This document shows, piece by piece, positions 7,452-15,849 of a stretch of DNA of 58,008 bases (within the stretch, counting starts at the first letter, position 1; each line of letters begins with the position of its first letter). The position numbers were made by a program, and so were the translations under genes. The DNA lies in NCBI GenBank assembly GCA_027618995.1, contig JAQCGO010000012.1, positions 1 to 58,008 of the forward strand, written 5' to 3'. Origin of the DNA: Pseudomonadota bacterium. Its GTDB lineage: Bacteria; Pseudomonadota; Gammaproteobacteria; Steroidobacterales; Woeseiaceae. The notes below the pieces were generated by a model, which did no database searches, was not told the DNA's origin, and saw only the letters and a program-made list of their open reading frames with translations.

Positions 7452-9521
7452 ATGTCCATACCAATCCGATCGCGGCTAGTCATTGCCGCCCTGCTGTTTT
7501 TCACGCCGCTTCTTGCCAATGCCGAAGAGCTAGACGAAATCGTCGTAACCGCCGACTTTCGCGGCCGGGCGACGAGCGAATTGCCTGCCAGCGTGACAGT
7601 AATCGATGCGCAGCAGATCGAAGAGCAGACGGTGCAGCATTTCGAGGAGCTGATCCATGTGGTGCCCAACCTGAACTGGTCCGGCGACGGTCACCGCGCC
7701 CGCTATTTTCAGATTCGAGGTGCTGGTGAGCTTGAGCAGTACCAGGGCGCACCGAATCTGTCGGTCGGGTTCCTGATCGACGATATCGATTTCAGCGGTA
7801 TAGGTACCGTGGCCACGTTGTTCGATATGCAACGAGTCGAGGTATTGCGCGGGCCGCAGGGAACACGCTATGGCGCGAATGCGCTCGCGGGACTGATCTA
7901 CATGCAGAGCGCCATGCCACAACCGGAATGGTCCGCCACGGCGCAGGTGATGATCGCCGACGATGATGCATGGTCGGCCGGCCTGGCTTTCGGTGGCGCG
8001 GTGAACGACAGCGAAAGTGTACTGCTGCGCATAAGCCTGCAGCAGCATCAAAGCGATGGATTTCGCAGCAACCCGTATCTGGGTCGACGCGACACGAACG
8101 GGCGGGACGAGGCGACGATGCGGGCGCGGCTACGCTGGTTCGCAGCCGACGACTGGACGATCGACCTGGCGATGATGTTCGCCGACGTCGATGACGGCTA
8201 CGACGCGTTTTCGCTCGACAACAGCTACACCGTACTTTCCGACAAGCCGGGCAGGGACGCACAGCAGAGTGTCGGCGCTTCAGTGAAAGCGCTGTACTCG
8301 GGTTGGGATGCAGTCACTCTGACCTCAATAACCGCAGTGGCGAACTCTGATATCGATTTCGGCTACGACGCCGACTGGGGCAACGCCGAGAGTTGGGCGC
8401 CGGTCACCTACGATTACACGTCGAGCAGTGAGCGCGCTCGGGAGACGGTGTCACAGGAGTTTCGTTTCGCTGCAGAGCAATGGCTTGCCGGCCTGTACGT
8501 GATGCGCCTGCAGGACGATCTGGACACATTTGATTGGGGCGATTACTACGATCCGTTTTACGACTACGCCGACAGCCTGAACTCCACAATGAGCAGTAGG
8601 TACAAGGCCACCAGTGTGGCCGCCTTCGGCCAATATGAATTCGATCTGAGCGCAACCACCCGCCTGAGTGTCGGGCTGCGCGCGGAACGGCGCTCGACGC
8701 AATATGACGACTCCAACGGTTTGGATGAAGACCCTGCTGAGACGATGCTCGGCGGTGAACTGTCGCTGAGCCACGATGTATCCATCACGACCACCGGCTA
8801 TCTGACACTGTCGCGTGGTTACAAGGCCGGTGGTTTCAATCTGGGCGTCGTACCCGACGATCGGCGCGATTATGCCGCCGAAGGCATGTGGAATCTGGAG
8901 GCTGGCATCAAGTCGAGTTGGAAAGAAGACCGGTTGCACGTCGATGCGTCGGTTTTTTACGCGCAGAGAGACGAGCAGCAGGTTCGGACGTCCTTTCAGA
9001 TCAATCCGGGCGACCCGACATCATTCGTATTTTTCACGGACAACGCCGCCACGGGTGACACCATGGGATTTGAAGCCGAGCTGCGCTGGCAGCCGGGCAT
9101 TGCCTGGGAATTGTATGCGTCGATCGGATTGCTGGATGCCACCTTCGATCAATTCGTTACGCCCCAGGTGGATCTGAGCGGTCGCGAGCAGGCGCATGCT
9201 CCGGATTACAGCGTCGCTGCCGGAGCGCGTTATACGCATCCTGCAGGCTTTTTTGCACGACTGGATCTCACGGCGCGCGACGAATTTTTCTTCGACGTCA
9301 GTCATGATGAGCGTTCAGAAGCCTACGAGCTGGCCAACGCGCGCATCGGGTACATGGCCGACACCTGGTCACTGCAGCTCTGGGCGCGCAATCTGTTCGA
9401 CAAGGACTATGCGGTGCGCGGTTTCTATTTTGGTAATGAACCACCGGATTTCCCGCCAACGCTGTACACGCGACTCGGCGATCCGCGGCAGGTCGGTGTC
9501 AGCATCGAGGTGAATTTCTAG
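7452..9521 (+). CDS. TonB-dependent outer-membrane receptor, probably for thiamine compounds
   Basis: The 689-residue protein has a cleavable signal peptide (about 1-24, ending LANA) and a TonB-box-like DEIVVTA right after it. A plug domain follows (about 40-150, with RVEVLRGPQGTRYGANALAG), then a beta-barrel ending in the aromatic terminus VSIEVNF. Receptors of this family import scarce nutrients across the outer membrane using TonB energy. The TPP riboswitch directly in front, and the PnuT and kinase genes behind, point to thiamine or its phosphates. TPP-controlled receptors of this kind have been predicted by comparative genomics. Substrate is inferred from context, not from the barrel. 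Confidence 0.88.
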   Translation: MSIPIRSRLVIAALLFFTPLLANAEELDEIVVTADFRGRATSELPASVTVIDAQQIEEQTVQHFEELIHVVPNLNWSGDGHRARYFQIRGAGELEQYQGAPNLSVGFLIDDIDFSGIGTVATLFDMQRVEVLRGPQGTRYGANALAGLIYMQSAMPQPEWSATAQVMIADDDAWSAGLAFGGAVNDSESVLLRISLQQHQSDGFRSNPYLGRRDTNGRDEATMRARLRWFAADDWTIDLAMMFADVDDGYDAFSLDNSYTVLSDKPGRDAQQSVGASVKALYSGWDAVTLTSITAVANSDIDFGYDADWGNAESWAPVTYDYTSSSERARETVSQEFRFAAEQWLAGLYVMRLQDDLDTFDWGDYYDPFYDYADSLNSTMSSRYKATSVAAFGQYEFDLSATTRLSVGLRAERRSTQYDDSNGLDEDPAETMLGGELSLSHDVSITTTGYLTLSRGYKAGGFNLGVVPDDRRDYAAEGMWNLEAGIKSSWKEDRLHVDASVFYAQRDEQQVRTSFQINPGDPTSFVFFTDNAATGDTMGFEAELRWQPGIAWELYASIGLLDATFDQFVTPQVDLSGREQAHAPDYSVAAGARYTHPAGFFARLDLTARDEFFFDVSHDERSEAYELANARIGYMADTWSLQLWARNLFDKDYAVRGFYFGNEPPDFPPTLYTRLGDPRQVGVSIEVNF

Positions 9522-10130
9522 ATGCCGCCAGTCATCGCAACCCTGCTCGTCCAGGCGCAAGCGATTGCGGCAATCGAGGTGAGTGCCGTGGTGCTTGCTG
9601 TCGGCTACGTCGTACTGGCCATTCGGCAGAATATCTGGTGTTGGCTGTGTGCTGGAATCAGCACGGTTATTTTCGCCTGGCTGTTTTTCGATGTCCGGCT
9701 CTACATGGAGTCACTACTCAATGTGTTTTATTTCCTGATGGCAATCTATGGCTGGTACAGCTGGCTTGCCGGCCATCGTGGCAACCGCGATTTGCCCGTT
9801 GTCGTCTGGCCGCGGAAAACGCATGCAGTTGCTATCGCGGCGATTGTGTTGCTGAGTATGCTCAACGGGTATCTGCTGGATACGCGAACTGACGCAGCGT
9901 TTCCGTACATTGATTCGTTGACGAGTTGGGGCGCGGTCTGGGCAACTTTCCTCGTCGCTCGCAAGGTCCTGGAGAACTGGTGGTATTGGTTTGTCATTGA
10001 CGCGACCATGTTGTACGTGTTTTGGGCGAAAGGACTCGAACTGACAGCGGTGTTATACGCTGCATACCTGATCATGATTCCCATCGGACTTATCAGCTGG
10101 AGACGCTCGTATCGTGAGGCGAATGCATGA
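9522..10130 (+). CDS. pnuT: PnuC-family transporter, thiamine type (PnuT)
   Basis: The ATG follows the receptor stop with no gap. The 202-residue protein is largely hydrophobic with about seven membrane spans. It carries PnuC-family features such as WCWLCAGISTVIFAWLFF and the FYFLMAIYGWYSW helix, plus a late ENWWYWFVID segment. PnuC proteins take up vitamin precursors by facilitated diffusion with metabolic trapping; TPP-regulated members are called PnuT and carry thiamine. The downstream kinase would provide the trapping step. Nicotinamide riboside is the main alternative substrate, but the riboswitch argues against it. Confidence 0.85.
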   Translation: MPPVIATLLVQAQAIAAIEVSAVVLAVGYVVLAIRQNIWCWLCAGISTVIFAWLFFDVRLYMESLLNVFYFLMAIYGWYSWLAGHRGNRDLPVVVWPRKTHAVAIAAIVLLSMLNGYLLDTRTDAAFPYIDSLTSWGAVWATFLVARKVLENWWYWFVIDATMLYVFWAKGLELTAVLYAAYLIMIPIGLISWRRSYREANA

Positions 10131-10876
10131 GCATTTCGCCCAAGAATGCGCTCGCGAAAATTCCAGGATGGGCAGACGCGTCTTACTCCGAACTGAAAGG
10201 CGGCCTTACCAACCCGTGCTGGCTGGTCGAGCTTGGTGATCGCAAAGCGGTCCTGAAAGTTGACGACAGGCCACGCGGTGAGCCGTTCAGTACGCGGGTG
10301 GCCGAAGCACAGATTCAGACCCGCGCTCGCAATGCCGGCGTCGCCAATGCCGTGCTGTATGTGTCCGATACGATTCTCATGACCGAATTTGTCGATGGCA
10401 CCATTGGGTCGGCCGGTTGCCTGGACCAGGACGAGAACCTCAACAAGCTCACTGCGGCAGTGAAAATATTGCATTCGTTGCCGCTGACGGGTCGGACTTT
10501 TGATGCGATCGGCGCGGCACGCAATTATGCGCGGCGAATTGGGAGTGCTGACGCCGACAAAGTTCGTGATTGCCTGGCGAAGATCGAGGCAATGCCACTA
10601 CCGCATAATCTTTGCAGCTGCCACAATGATCTGGTTGTTGCCAATATTATTTTTACGCCCAAAGTTCTTTTTCTCGATTGGGAATACGCCTGCGACAACG
10701 ATCCTTTCTTCGATCTCGCGACGATCGTCGCGCATCACAAGTTGTCGCCGGATCGTGCCGACTACCTGCTCGACGCGTATTTCGACGGCGATGGTGCACG
10801 ATGGCGGAAGCCATTGAGTCGCCAGGCAGAATTCTATGACGCGTTGCTCTGGCTCTGGGAGGCGTCCCGCTCGTAG
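10127..10876 (+). CDS. Aminoglycoside/choline-kinase fold protein, probable thiamine kinase
   Basis: It overlaps pnuT by four bases (ATGA), so translation is coupled. The 249 residues show the kinase-like fold of the APH family. A Gly-rich GGLTNPCW stands near residue 25, a nucleotide lysine in AVLKVDD, the catalytic HNDL at 166-169 with an Asn in VVAN, and the metal Asp in FLDWEYA (D184). ThiK (YcfN) of enterobacteria belongs to this superfamily. In this TPP-controlled operon the natural role is phosphorylating imported thiamine. A choline or ethanolamine kinase is the alternative by sequence alone. Confidence 0.78.
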   Translation: MSISPKNALAKIPGWADASYSELKGGLTNPCWLVELGDRKAVLKVDDRPRGEPFSTRVAEAQIQTRARNAGVANAVLYVSDTILMTEFVDGTIGSAGCLDQDENLNKLTAAVKILHSLPLTGRTFDAIGAARNYARRIGSADADKVRDCLAKIEAMPLPHNLCSCHNDLVVANIIFTPKVLFLDWEYACDNDPFFDLATIVAHHKLSPDRADYLLDAYFDGDGARWRKPLSRQAEFYDALLWLWEASRS

Positions 10877-10884
10877 GCATGCCG

Positions 10885-11007
10885 TGTAGGAGGCCGCCAT
10901 GCGGGCGAAATGCTTTTGTGGGAGGCCGCCATGCGGGCGATCCCTTGTTGTCGCGGGCATGGCCCCCTCCCACAGCATGACCCCTCCCACAGTAGGCCGC
11001 TCCCACA
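10885..11007. repeat. Cluster of REP-like extragenic palindromes
   Basis: Two direct copies of TGTRGGAGGCCGCCATGCGG (10885-10909 and 10917-10940) are followed by an inverted copy (10951-10975, TCGCGGGCATGGCCCCCTCC plus CACA). Two shortened inverted ends (10975-10991 and 10992-11007), both closing in CTCCCACA, complete the set. The cluster fills the gap between the convergent thiamine-kinase and glyoxalase genes. Such repeats are typical of gammaproteobacterial intergenic spaces and can form hairpins that protect or end transcripts. Confidence 0.85.
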
Positions 11008-11024
11008 GCCCTCTCCCGAACTAT

Positions 11025-11816
11025 TTACCAGGCGTTACGCAGCTCCCGGAGCTTCAGGAACACGGTCCGCGCATCGGGGTTGTCCCCGATCTGCGGAAAC
11101 TTATCCCGCAATCCTGCAATGACCGTTTCGTTATCCAGGCGAAAAAAAGTATTCACGAGTCGCTCCGTTGCGAGCGTGGTAACGAGCGCTTGGTTCGGAT
11201 CCTGATCTGCATGGCGCTCCAACATACTGCGCGCTGTCTCATTATCGGGTTCACGATCAAGCGTGAACTTGAGGTTATTGACCAGATAGTCGTGCCCGGG
11301 AAAAATTCTTGTATCGTTATCCAGCTTTTCGAGCTGATTGCAAAATGTCGCGTAAAGTTCATCCGGGTGTCCACCGTTGTGGCAGTTGCCGGCGCCGGCA
11401 TTAAACAACGTATCACCCGTGAACAATGCCGGTTGCTCGGTCCTCGAGAGCAGGCAAATATGGCTCATTGTGTGCCCTGGTGTGTCGAGGCACTCGAGCT
11501 CAATGCTTGAACCGACTTTCACGATATCGCCCGCACCGACGCCAACGGTCATGTTCGGTATTCGGCTGCCCGCATTCCTGTGCGCAATGATCTTTGCACC
11601 CGTTGCGGCGACAACGGCCTTGTTGCCCCCGGTGTGATCGCCGTGTTCGTGCGTATTCAGAATCTGCGTAATGGACCAGCCGTTTTGACGCGCGGTGGCG
11701 AGGCACCGTGCGTGGTCGAGCGGGTCGATTGCGAGTGCGTCGCCGGTTTCGGGGCACACAACAAGATAGTTGAAATTGCGATAGGCGTTACCGGTCCAGA
11801 TCTGCTCAATGATCAT
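11025..11816 (-). CDS. gloB: Hydroxyacylglutathione hydrolase (glyoxalase II)
   Basis: The 263-residue metallo-beta-lactamase-fold protein has the dinuclear metal motif THEHGDH (55-61), the second ligands in DTPGHT and FTGDTLF, and the GHDYL histidine near 175. A C-terminal helical domain typical of glyoxalase II follows. It would hydrolyse S-lactoylglutathione to lactate and glutathione in methylglyoxal detoxification. It starts inside the stop of the upstream amidohydrolase (four-base overlap), so the two are translated together. Confidence 0.9.
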   Translation of the reverse strand: MIIEQIWTGNAYRNFNYLVVCPETGDALAIDPLDHARCLATARQNGWSITQILNTHEHGDHTGGNKAVVAATGAKIIAHRNAGSRIPNMTVGVGAGDIVKVGSSIELECLDTPGHTMSHICLLSRTEQPALFTGDTLFNAGAGNCHNGGHPDELYATFCNQLEKLDNDTRIFPGHDYLVNNLKFTLDREPDNETARSMLERHADQDPNQALVTTLATERLVNTFFRLDNETVIAGLRDKFPQIGDNPDARTVFLKLRELRNAW

Positions 11817-13456
11817 TCGCTGCCCCGCCGATAAACGCGTTTGCCGCCAACCCAGGTTTCCAATACCAGGATATCATCAATCTGGTTCGTGGGTACCTTG
11901 AAGTAGTCGCGATCCACGAGGATAAAGTCGGCCCATTTCCCGGCTTCCAGGCTACCCAGGCGATCTTCCTGGTGCGCCGCATAGGCGGCAGCCAACGTGA
12001 AGGAGTGCAGGGCTTGCTCCCGGCTCATTGCTTCGCTCGTGTACCAGCCGCCATCGGGCAGGCTGCTTCGATCCTGGCGCGAAACAGCCGCATACAGGCC
12101 ATGAAAGGGATTCGGTAATTCGACCGGAAAATCCGAACCGCTCGCGATGACCGCACCGGAGCGAAGCAGTCGCTGCCATGCATAACCACCCTTGATGCGT
12201 TCTGCGCCAATGCGATCTTCGGCCATGTTCATGTCGCTGGTCGCGTGGGTCGGCTGCATGGACGCGATTACACCCAGCGCCGCGAATCGCGGAATGTCAT
12301 CGAGATCGATGATCTGTGCGTGCTCCACGCGATTGCGCAGCGGCAAAGGCTGACCATTCTGCGCGCGCTCGAACGCATCCAGGACGAGCCGGTTGCCGCG
12401 ATCACCAATCGCGTGCACGCCGACCTGGAAGCCCATGCGATTGGCCTTATCCACGGCCCGGAATAACTCGTCGGCTGTGACGAACGGCAGGCCGCGATTT
12501 TCGGTGTCGTCGGAGTAGGGCTCGAGCAATGCGGCACCGCGGCTGCCCAGCGCGCCATCCGCATAGATCTTCACCGAGCGAATATCGAGATGATCATTGC
12601 CGTAGGCGATAACCGGCGTGCCCAGGGCGTTCAGGTTGTCGCCCGCATCCGCGAGCATGGCGTAAATCCGCAGCCTGAGCGCGGCGTCGTCGGCGAGCGC
12701 CATATAGACACCCGCGGTACCGATGTCGATGCCGGTATCGTGCACGCCGGTAATCCCCAGCGGCAGCAGCGTGGCAATGGCTTCCAGAACAGCAGTGCGT
12801 ATGTCGGTCCTGGTCGGGGCCGGGACATGTTTGGTGACCAGGTCCATGGCCCTGTCGATCAGTACGCCCGTGGCATGACCGTTTTCGACACGCAGGATCT
12901 TGCCGCCAACCGGGTCGAGCGTGTCGTCATCAATGCCGGCCAGTTGCAGCGTCGCAGTGTTCGCCCAGCTGGCGTGGCCGTCGATGCGTCGCAGCCAGAC
13001 CGGACGATTGCTGACGACCGAATCAATGTCCGCGGCCGTCGGGAACTCCTTTACCGGCCAGAGCACCTGGTTCCAGCCGCGCCCCTCGATCCAGTCGACA
13101 TGCGGATTCGCAATCGCGTAGTCGGCAATTCGTTGGACGGCGTCGGCGAGAGCAGGGGTGCCGGCAAGATCCAGCGTGATCGCCAGGAAACCCAGGTTTT
13201 CGACATGCGCATGCGCATCGGTGAGGCCCGGCAGCAGGTATCGGCCCTCGCCGTCGATACGCTCGGCCGCGGCATAGTCGTTGAGCAGCTCAGGCCCGCC
13301 GGTCGCGAGGACCTTGCCGTCCTCGGCAAATACCAGCACGCTGAATTCGTTGATGCCGGCCTTGGTCGAGGTATAGCCCGTAACGTTGTGCAGCACGGTT
13401 TCCACGGCTAATACGCGGCCCGCCAGCAGAAGAACTAAAAATAGATAAGGTCGCAT
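11813..13456 (-). CDS. Exported YtcJ-like amidohydrolase
   Basis: The 547-residue protein begins with a hydrophobic signal peptide (about 1-17) and matches the amidohydrolase_3 family. The first metal motif DAHAHVENLG lies near residue 80, a bridging-lysine segment VKIYADGALGSRGA near 290, later histidines in VGVHAIGDRGN and NRVEHAQII, and the closing metal Asp in IASGSDFPVE. The C-terminal KWADFILVDRDYF strand is typical. It would hydrolyse an amide, carbamate or cyclic imide in the periplasm; the substrate is unknown. It is coupled to gloB downstream. Confidence 0.83.
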   Translation of the reverse strand: MRPYLFLVLLLAGRVLAVETVLHNVTGYTSTKAGINEFSVLVFAEDGKVLATGGPELLNDYAAAERIDGEGRYLLPGLTDAHAHVENLGFLAITLDLAGTPALADAVQRIADYAIANPHVDWIEGRGWNQVLWPVKEFPTAADIDSVVSNRPVWLRRIDGHASWANTATLQLAGIDDDTLDPVGGKILRVENGHATGVLIDRAMDLVTKHVPAPTRTDIRTAVLEAIATLLPLGITGVHDTGIDIGTAGVYMALADDAALRLRIYAMLADAGDNLNALGTPVIAYGNDHLDIRSVKIYADGALGSRGAALLEPYSDDTENRGLPFVTADELFRAVDKANRMGFQVGVHAIGDRGNRLVLDAFERAQNGQPLPLRNRVEHAQIIDLDDIPRFAALGVIASMQPTHATSDMNMAEDRIGAERIKGGYAWQRLLRSGAVIASGSDFPVELPNPFHGLYAAVSRQDRSSLPDGGWYTSEAMSREQALHSFTLAAAYAAHQEDRLGSLEAGKWADFILVDRDYFKVPTNQIDDILVLETWVGGKRVYRRGSE

Positions 13457-13716
13457 GCCGCCATTGTATGTGTAATAAGTGGGTAAAAATTGCGTTTTCC
13501 ATTGTTGCCAATGCGCAACAAATCTTCTCGCACTATCGGCTGATGCCGTAAAGCAGGTCTAAAGAATTGACAACTAGTGGGTTTTCTGCGAACTTCCGGC
13601 CTGGCGTTCGTCGCCTTTGAGCAACAAAAGCAGACGAACCGATTGCAAGACACCTTCAGGCAGGCTTGGCGGGGGAATCAGGGGGCCAGAGACTACATGC
13701 TGGTGATCGTTGAAGA
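13457..13716. other. Intergenic region with no supported protein gene
   Basis: This 260-base stretch separates the minus-strand amidohydrolase from the symporter genes. A TTGACA (13567-13572) is present without a convincing -10 partner. A 56-codon GTG frame on the plus strand runs from about 13577 to the TGA inside the terminator T-tract, but it has no ribosome site and no recognisable family. Because it ends in a strong plus-strand terminator, the segment may encode a small RNA. Confidence 0.4.
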
Positions 13717-13742
13717 GCGGCTCCGAGAGGAGCCGCTTTTTT
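13717..13742 (+). terminator. Rho-independent terminator
   Basis: GCGGCTCC (13717-13724), loop GAGA and GGAGCCGC (13729-13736) form a perfect 8-bp GC-rich stem, followed by six T residues (13737-13742). It works only on the plus strand. No plus-strand protein gene is recognised upstream of it for more than 2.8 kb (the nearest is the thiamine kinase, beyond the opposite-strand genes). Confidence 0.9.
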
Positions 13743-13806
13743 GAGCGCGCTACAAACGTGATTTTGCTAAATTGGCCGCCACCCGCAATCTCGCTTTGGG
13801 AATCCA

Positions 13807-14064
13807 ATGCCGTCTGAAAATCGAAAGGCCTACTGGCGGGCCAACCTTCGCCTTGTCACGATTTGTCTGCTGATCTGGTTCACCTGTTCCTACGGTTTCG
13901 GCATCCTGCTGGTTGACGAGTTGAACCGCATTCGACTCGGCGGTTTCAAGCTGGGCTTCTGGTTTGCCCAGCAAGGCTCAATCTACATATTTGTGGCACT
14001 CATATTCTTCTATGCCTGGCGCATGAACCACATTGACCGACAGTTTGACGTGCACGAAGACTAG
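13807..14064 (+). CDS. DUF4212 small subunit of SSS symporter
   Basis: The 85-residue protein has two hydrophobic helices (about 15-35 and 50-70) around a short polar loop, and matches the DUF4212 family, typically encoded immediately upstream of a large sodium:solute symporter subunit. The motif KAYWRANLRL near the start and FYAWRMNHID at the end of helix 2 are typical. It lies nine bases before the symporter gene and probably forms a membrane complex with it. Confidence 0.88.
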   Translation: MPSENRKAYWRANLRLVTICLLIWFTCSYGFGILLVDELNRIRLGGFKLGFWFAQQGSIYIFVALIFFYAWRMNHIDRQFDVHED

Positions 14065-14073
14065 GGGACAGGG

Positions 14074-15849
14074 ATGAGCCTGCAATTCCTGACGTATGTC
14101 ATCGTAGGGCTGAGTTTCGCGCTCTATATAGGTATCGCGATCTGGTCGCGTGCGCACAATACGGGTGACTTCTATATCGCCGGCAAGGGAGTGTCGCCAC
14201 TGGCCAATGGCATGGCGACGGCAGCGGACTGGATGAGCGCGGCCTCGTTTATCTCCATGGCCGGGCTGATCGCGTTCCTGGGCTATGACGGGTCGGTTTA
14301 CCTCATGGGCTGGACCGGCGGCTACGTGTTGCTGGCGTTGTTGCTGGCCCCGTACCTGCGCAAGTTTGGCAAGTTCACGGTGCCCGAATTCATCGCTGAG
14401 CGGTACTACTCGAAAACCGCGCGCATTGTGGCCGTCATTTGCCTGATCTTCATTTCATTCACCTACATCGCTGGTCAGATGCGGGGTGTTGGTATCGTAT
14501 TTTCGAAATTTCTTGAGGTCGATTTGTCGACCGGCCTGCTGATCGGTATGGGCGTCGTACTTGTCTATGCCGTACTGGGCGGCATGAAAGGCATTACCTA
14601 TACGCAGGTCGCGCAGTATTGCGTGCTGATTTTTGCGTATACGGTGCCGGCGGTATTTATTGCCATTCAATTGACCGGCAACCCGGTGCCGCAGCTGGCT
14701 TTCGGCAGCGAGATTGCGGGTAGCGGCACAGCGTTGCTCGACAAGCTCGATGACATTGTCGTATCGCTGGGTTTTAACCAGTACACATCCGGTACGAAAA
14801 GTCGCATAGACGTACTGTGTATCACACTCGCTCTGATGGTTGGAACGGCCGGCCTGCCGCATGTCATCGTGCGTTTTTTCACCGTGCCCAAGGTGCGCGA
14901 TGCGCGCCTGTCGGCCGGCTACGCATTGCTGTTCATCGCCATCCTGTACACGACGGCACCGGCGGTGGGATCAATGGCGCGCTACAACCTGATCAATACC
15001 ATGCAGCCGGGAACGGTGGGCGCTGTCGATGGCAACCTCGTTTTCGAAGAGCGGCCGAGCTGGATGCAGACCTGGCAGAAGACCGGCTTGCTGACTTTCA
15101 CCGACAAAAACGGCGATGGTCATATCCAGTATTACAACGACAATAACTCGGAGTTTGCGGCGCAGGCGGCGGCGTACGGTTGGCAGGGTAACGAGCTCCA
15201 GGTCGATCAGGACATCATGGTGCTGGCGAACCCGGAGATCGCCGGCTTGCCGAACTGGGTGATCGCGCTGATCGCCGCAGGCGGCATTGCCGCCGCCCTG
15301 TCGACGGCCGCAGGCTTGCTGCTGGTAATCTCGGCAGCGGTATCCCACGACCTGATCAAGGGTATTTTCGTGCCGACGATTTCGGAGCGGCGAGAATTAC
15401 TCGCTGGCCGTATTGCGGCCGGGTTTGCAATATTCGTGGCGGGCTACCTTGGCTTCGATCCGCCCGGCTGGGTTGCGCAGGTTGTTGCATTCGCTTTTGG
15501 TCTCGCTGCCGCGTCGCTTTTCCCGGTCATACTTCTGGGCATATTCTCCAAGCGTGTGAACAAGGAAGGTGCGATTGCAGGCATGTTGACCGGCCTGGTT
15601 TTTACCTACGGCTACATCGAATATTTCAAGGGCCTGTTCCTGAAATGGGCCGGGTCGCCGTGGGGTGACAACGTCGCCGCAAACTGGCTCTTCGGTATTT
15701 CACCGGAGGGCATCGGTGCGATCGGCATGTGCCTGAATTTCGTTGTTGCGATCAGCGTCAGCTACATGACCGCACCGCCCCCCGAACGCATTCAACACAT
15801 GGTTGAGCACCTTCGTGTGCCGCGCCAATTCGACGAGGAAACCGCATGA
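14074..15849 (+). CDS. Sodium:solute symporter large subunit (VC_2705-type SSS)
   Basis: The 591-residue SSS-family transporter has about 13 membrane segments with the motifs ATAADWMSAASFISMAGLIAF near residue 50 and GGIAAALSTAAGLLLVISAA near 410. Together with DUF4212 partners, such proteins carry acetate-like monocarboxylates or amino acids; the substrate here is not determined. An EF-hand-like loop DKNGDGHIQYYN begins at residue 344 in an extramembrane insertion, suggesting calcium binding. The stop overlaps the ATG of a signal-peptide frame belonging to the damaged peptidase. Confidence 0.88.
   Translation: MSLQFLTYVIVGLSFALYIGIAIWSRAHNTGDFYIAGKGVSPLANGMATAADWMSAASFISMAGLIAFLGYDGSVYLMGWTGGYVLLALLLAPYLRKFGKFTVPEFIAERYYSKTARIVAVICLIFISFTYIAGQMRGVGIVFSKFLEVDLSTGLLIGMGVVLVYAVLGGMKGITYTQVAQYCVLIFAYTVPAVFIAIQLTGNPVPQLAFGSEIAGSGTALLDKLDDIVVSLGFNQYTSGTKSRIDVLCITLALMVGTAGLPHVIVRFFTVPKVRDARLSAGYALLFIAILYTTAPAVGSMARYNLINTMQPGTVGAVDGNLVFEERPSWMQTWQKTGLLTFTDKNGDGHIQYYNDNNSEFAAQAAAYGWQGNELQVDQDIMVLANPEIAGLPNWVIALIAAGGIAAALSTAAGLLLVISAAVSHDLIKGIFVPTISERRELLAGRIAAGFAIFVAGYLGFDPPGWVAQVVAFAFGLAAASLFPVILLGIFSKRVNKEGAIAGMLTGLVFTYGYIEYFKGLFLKWAGSPWGDNVAANWLFGISPEGIGAIGMCLNFVVAISVSYMTAPPPERIQHMVEHLRVPRQFDEETA

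Noticed and set aside
13574..13807. Minus-strand 77-codon frame in the symporter upstream region
   Set aside because: No family match, it reads through the terminator hairpin, and its start overlaps the DUF4212 start.
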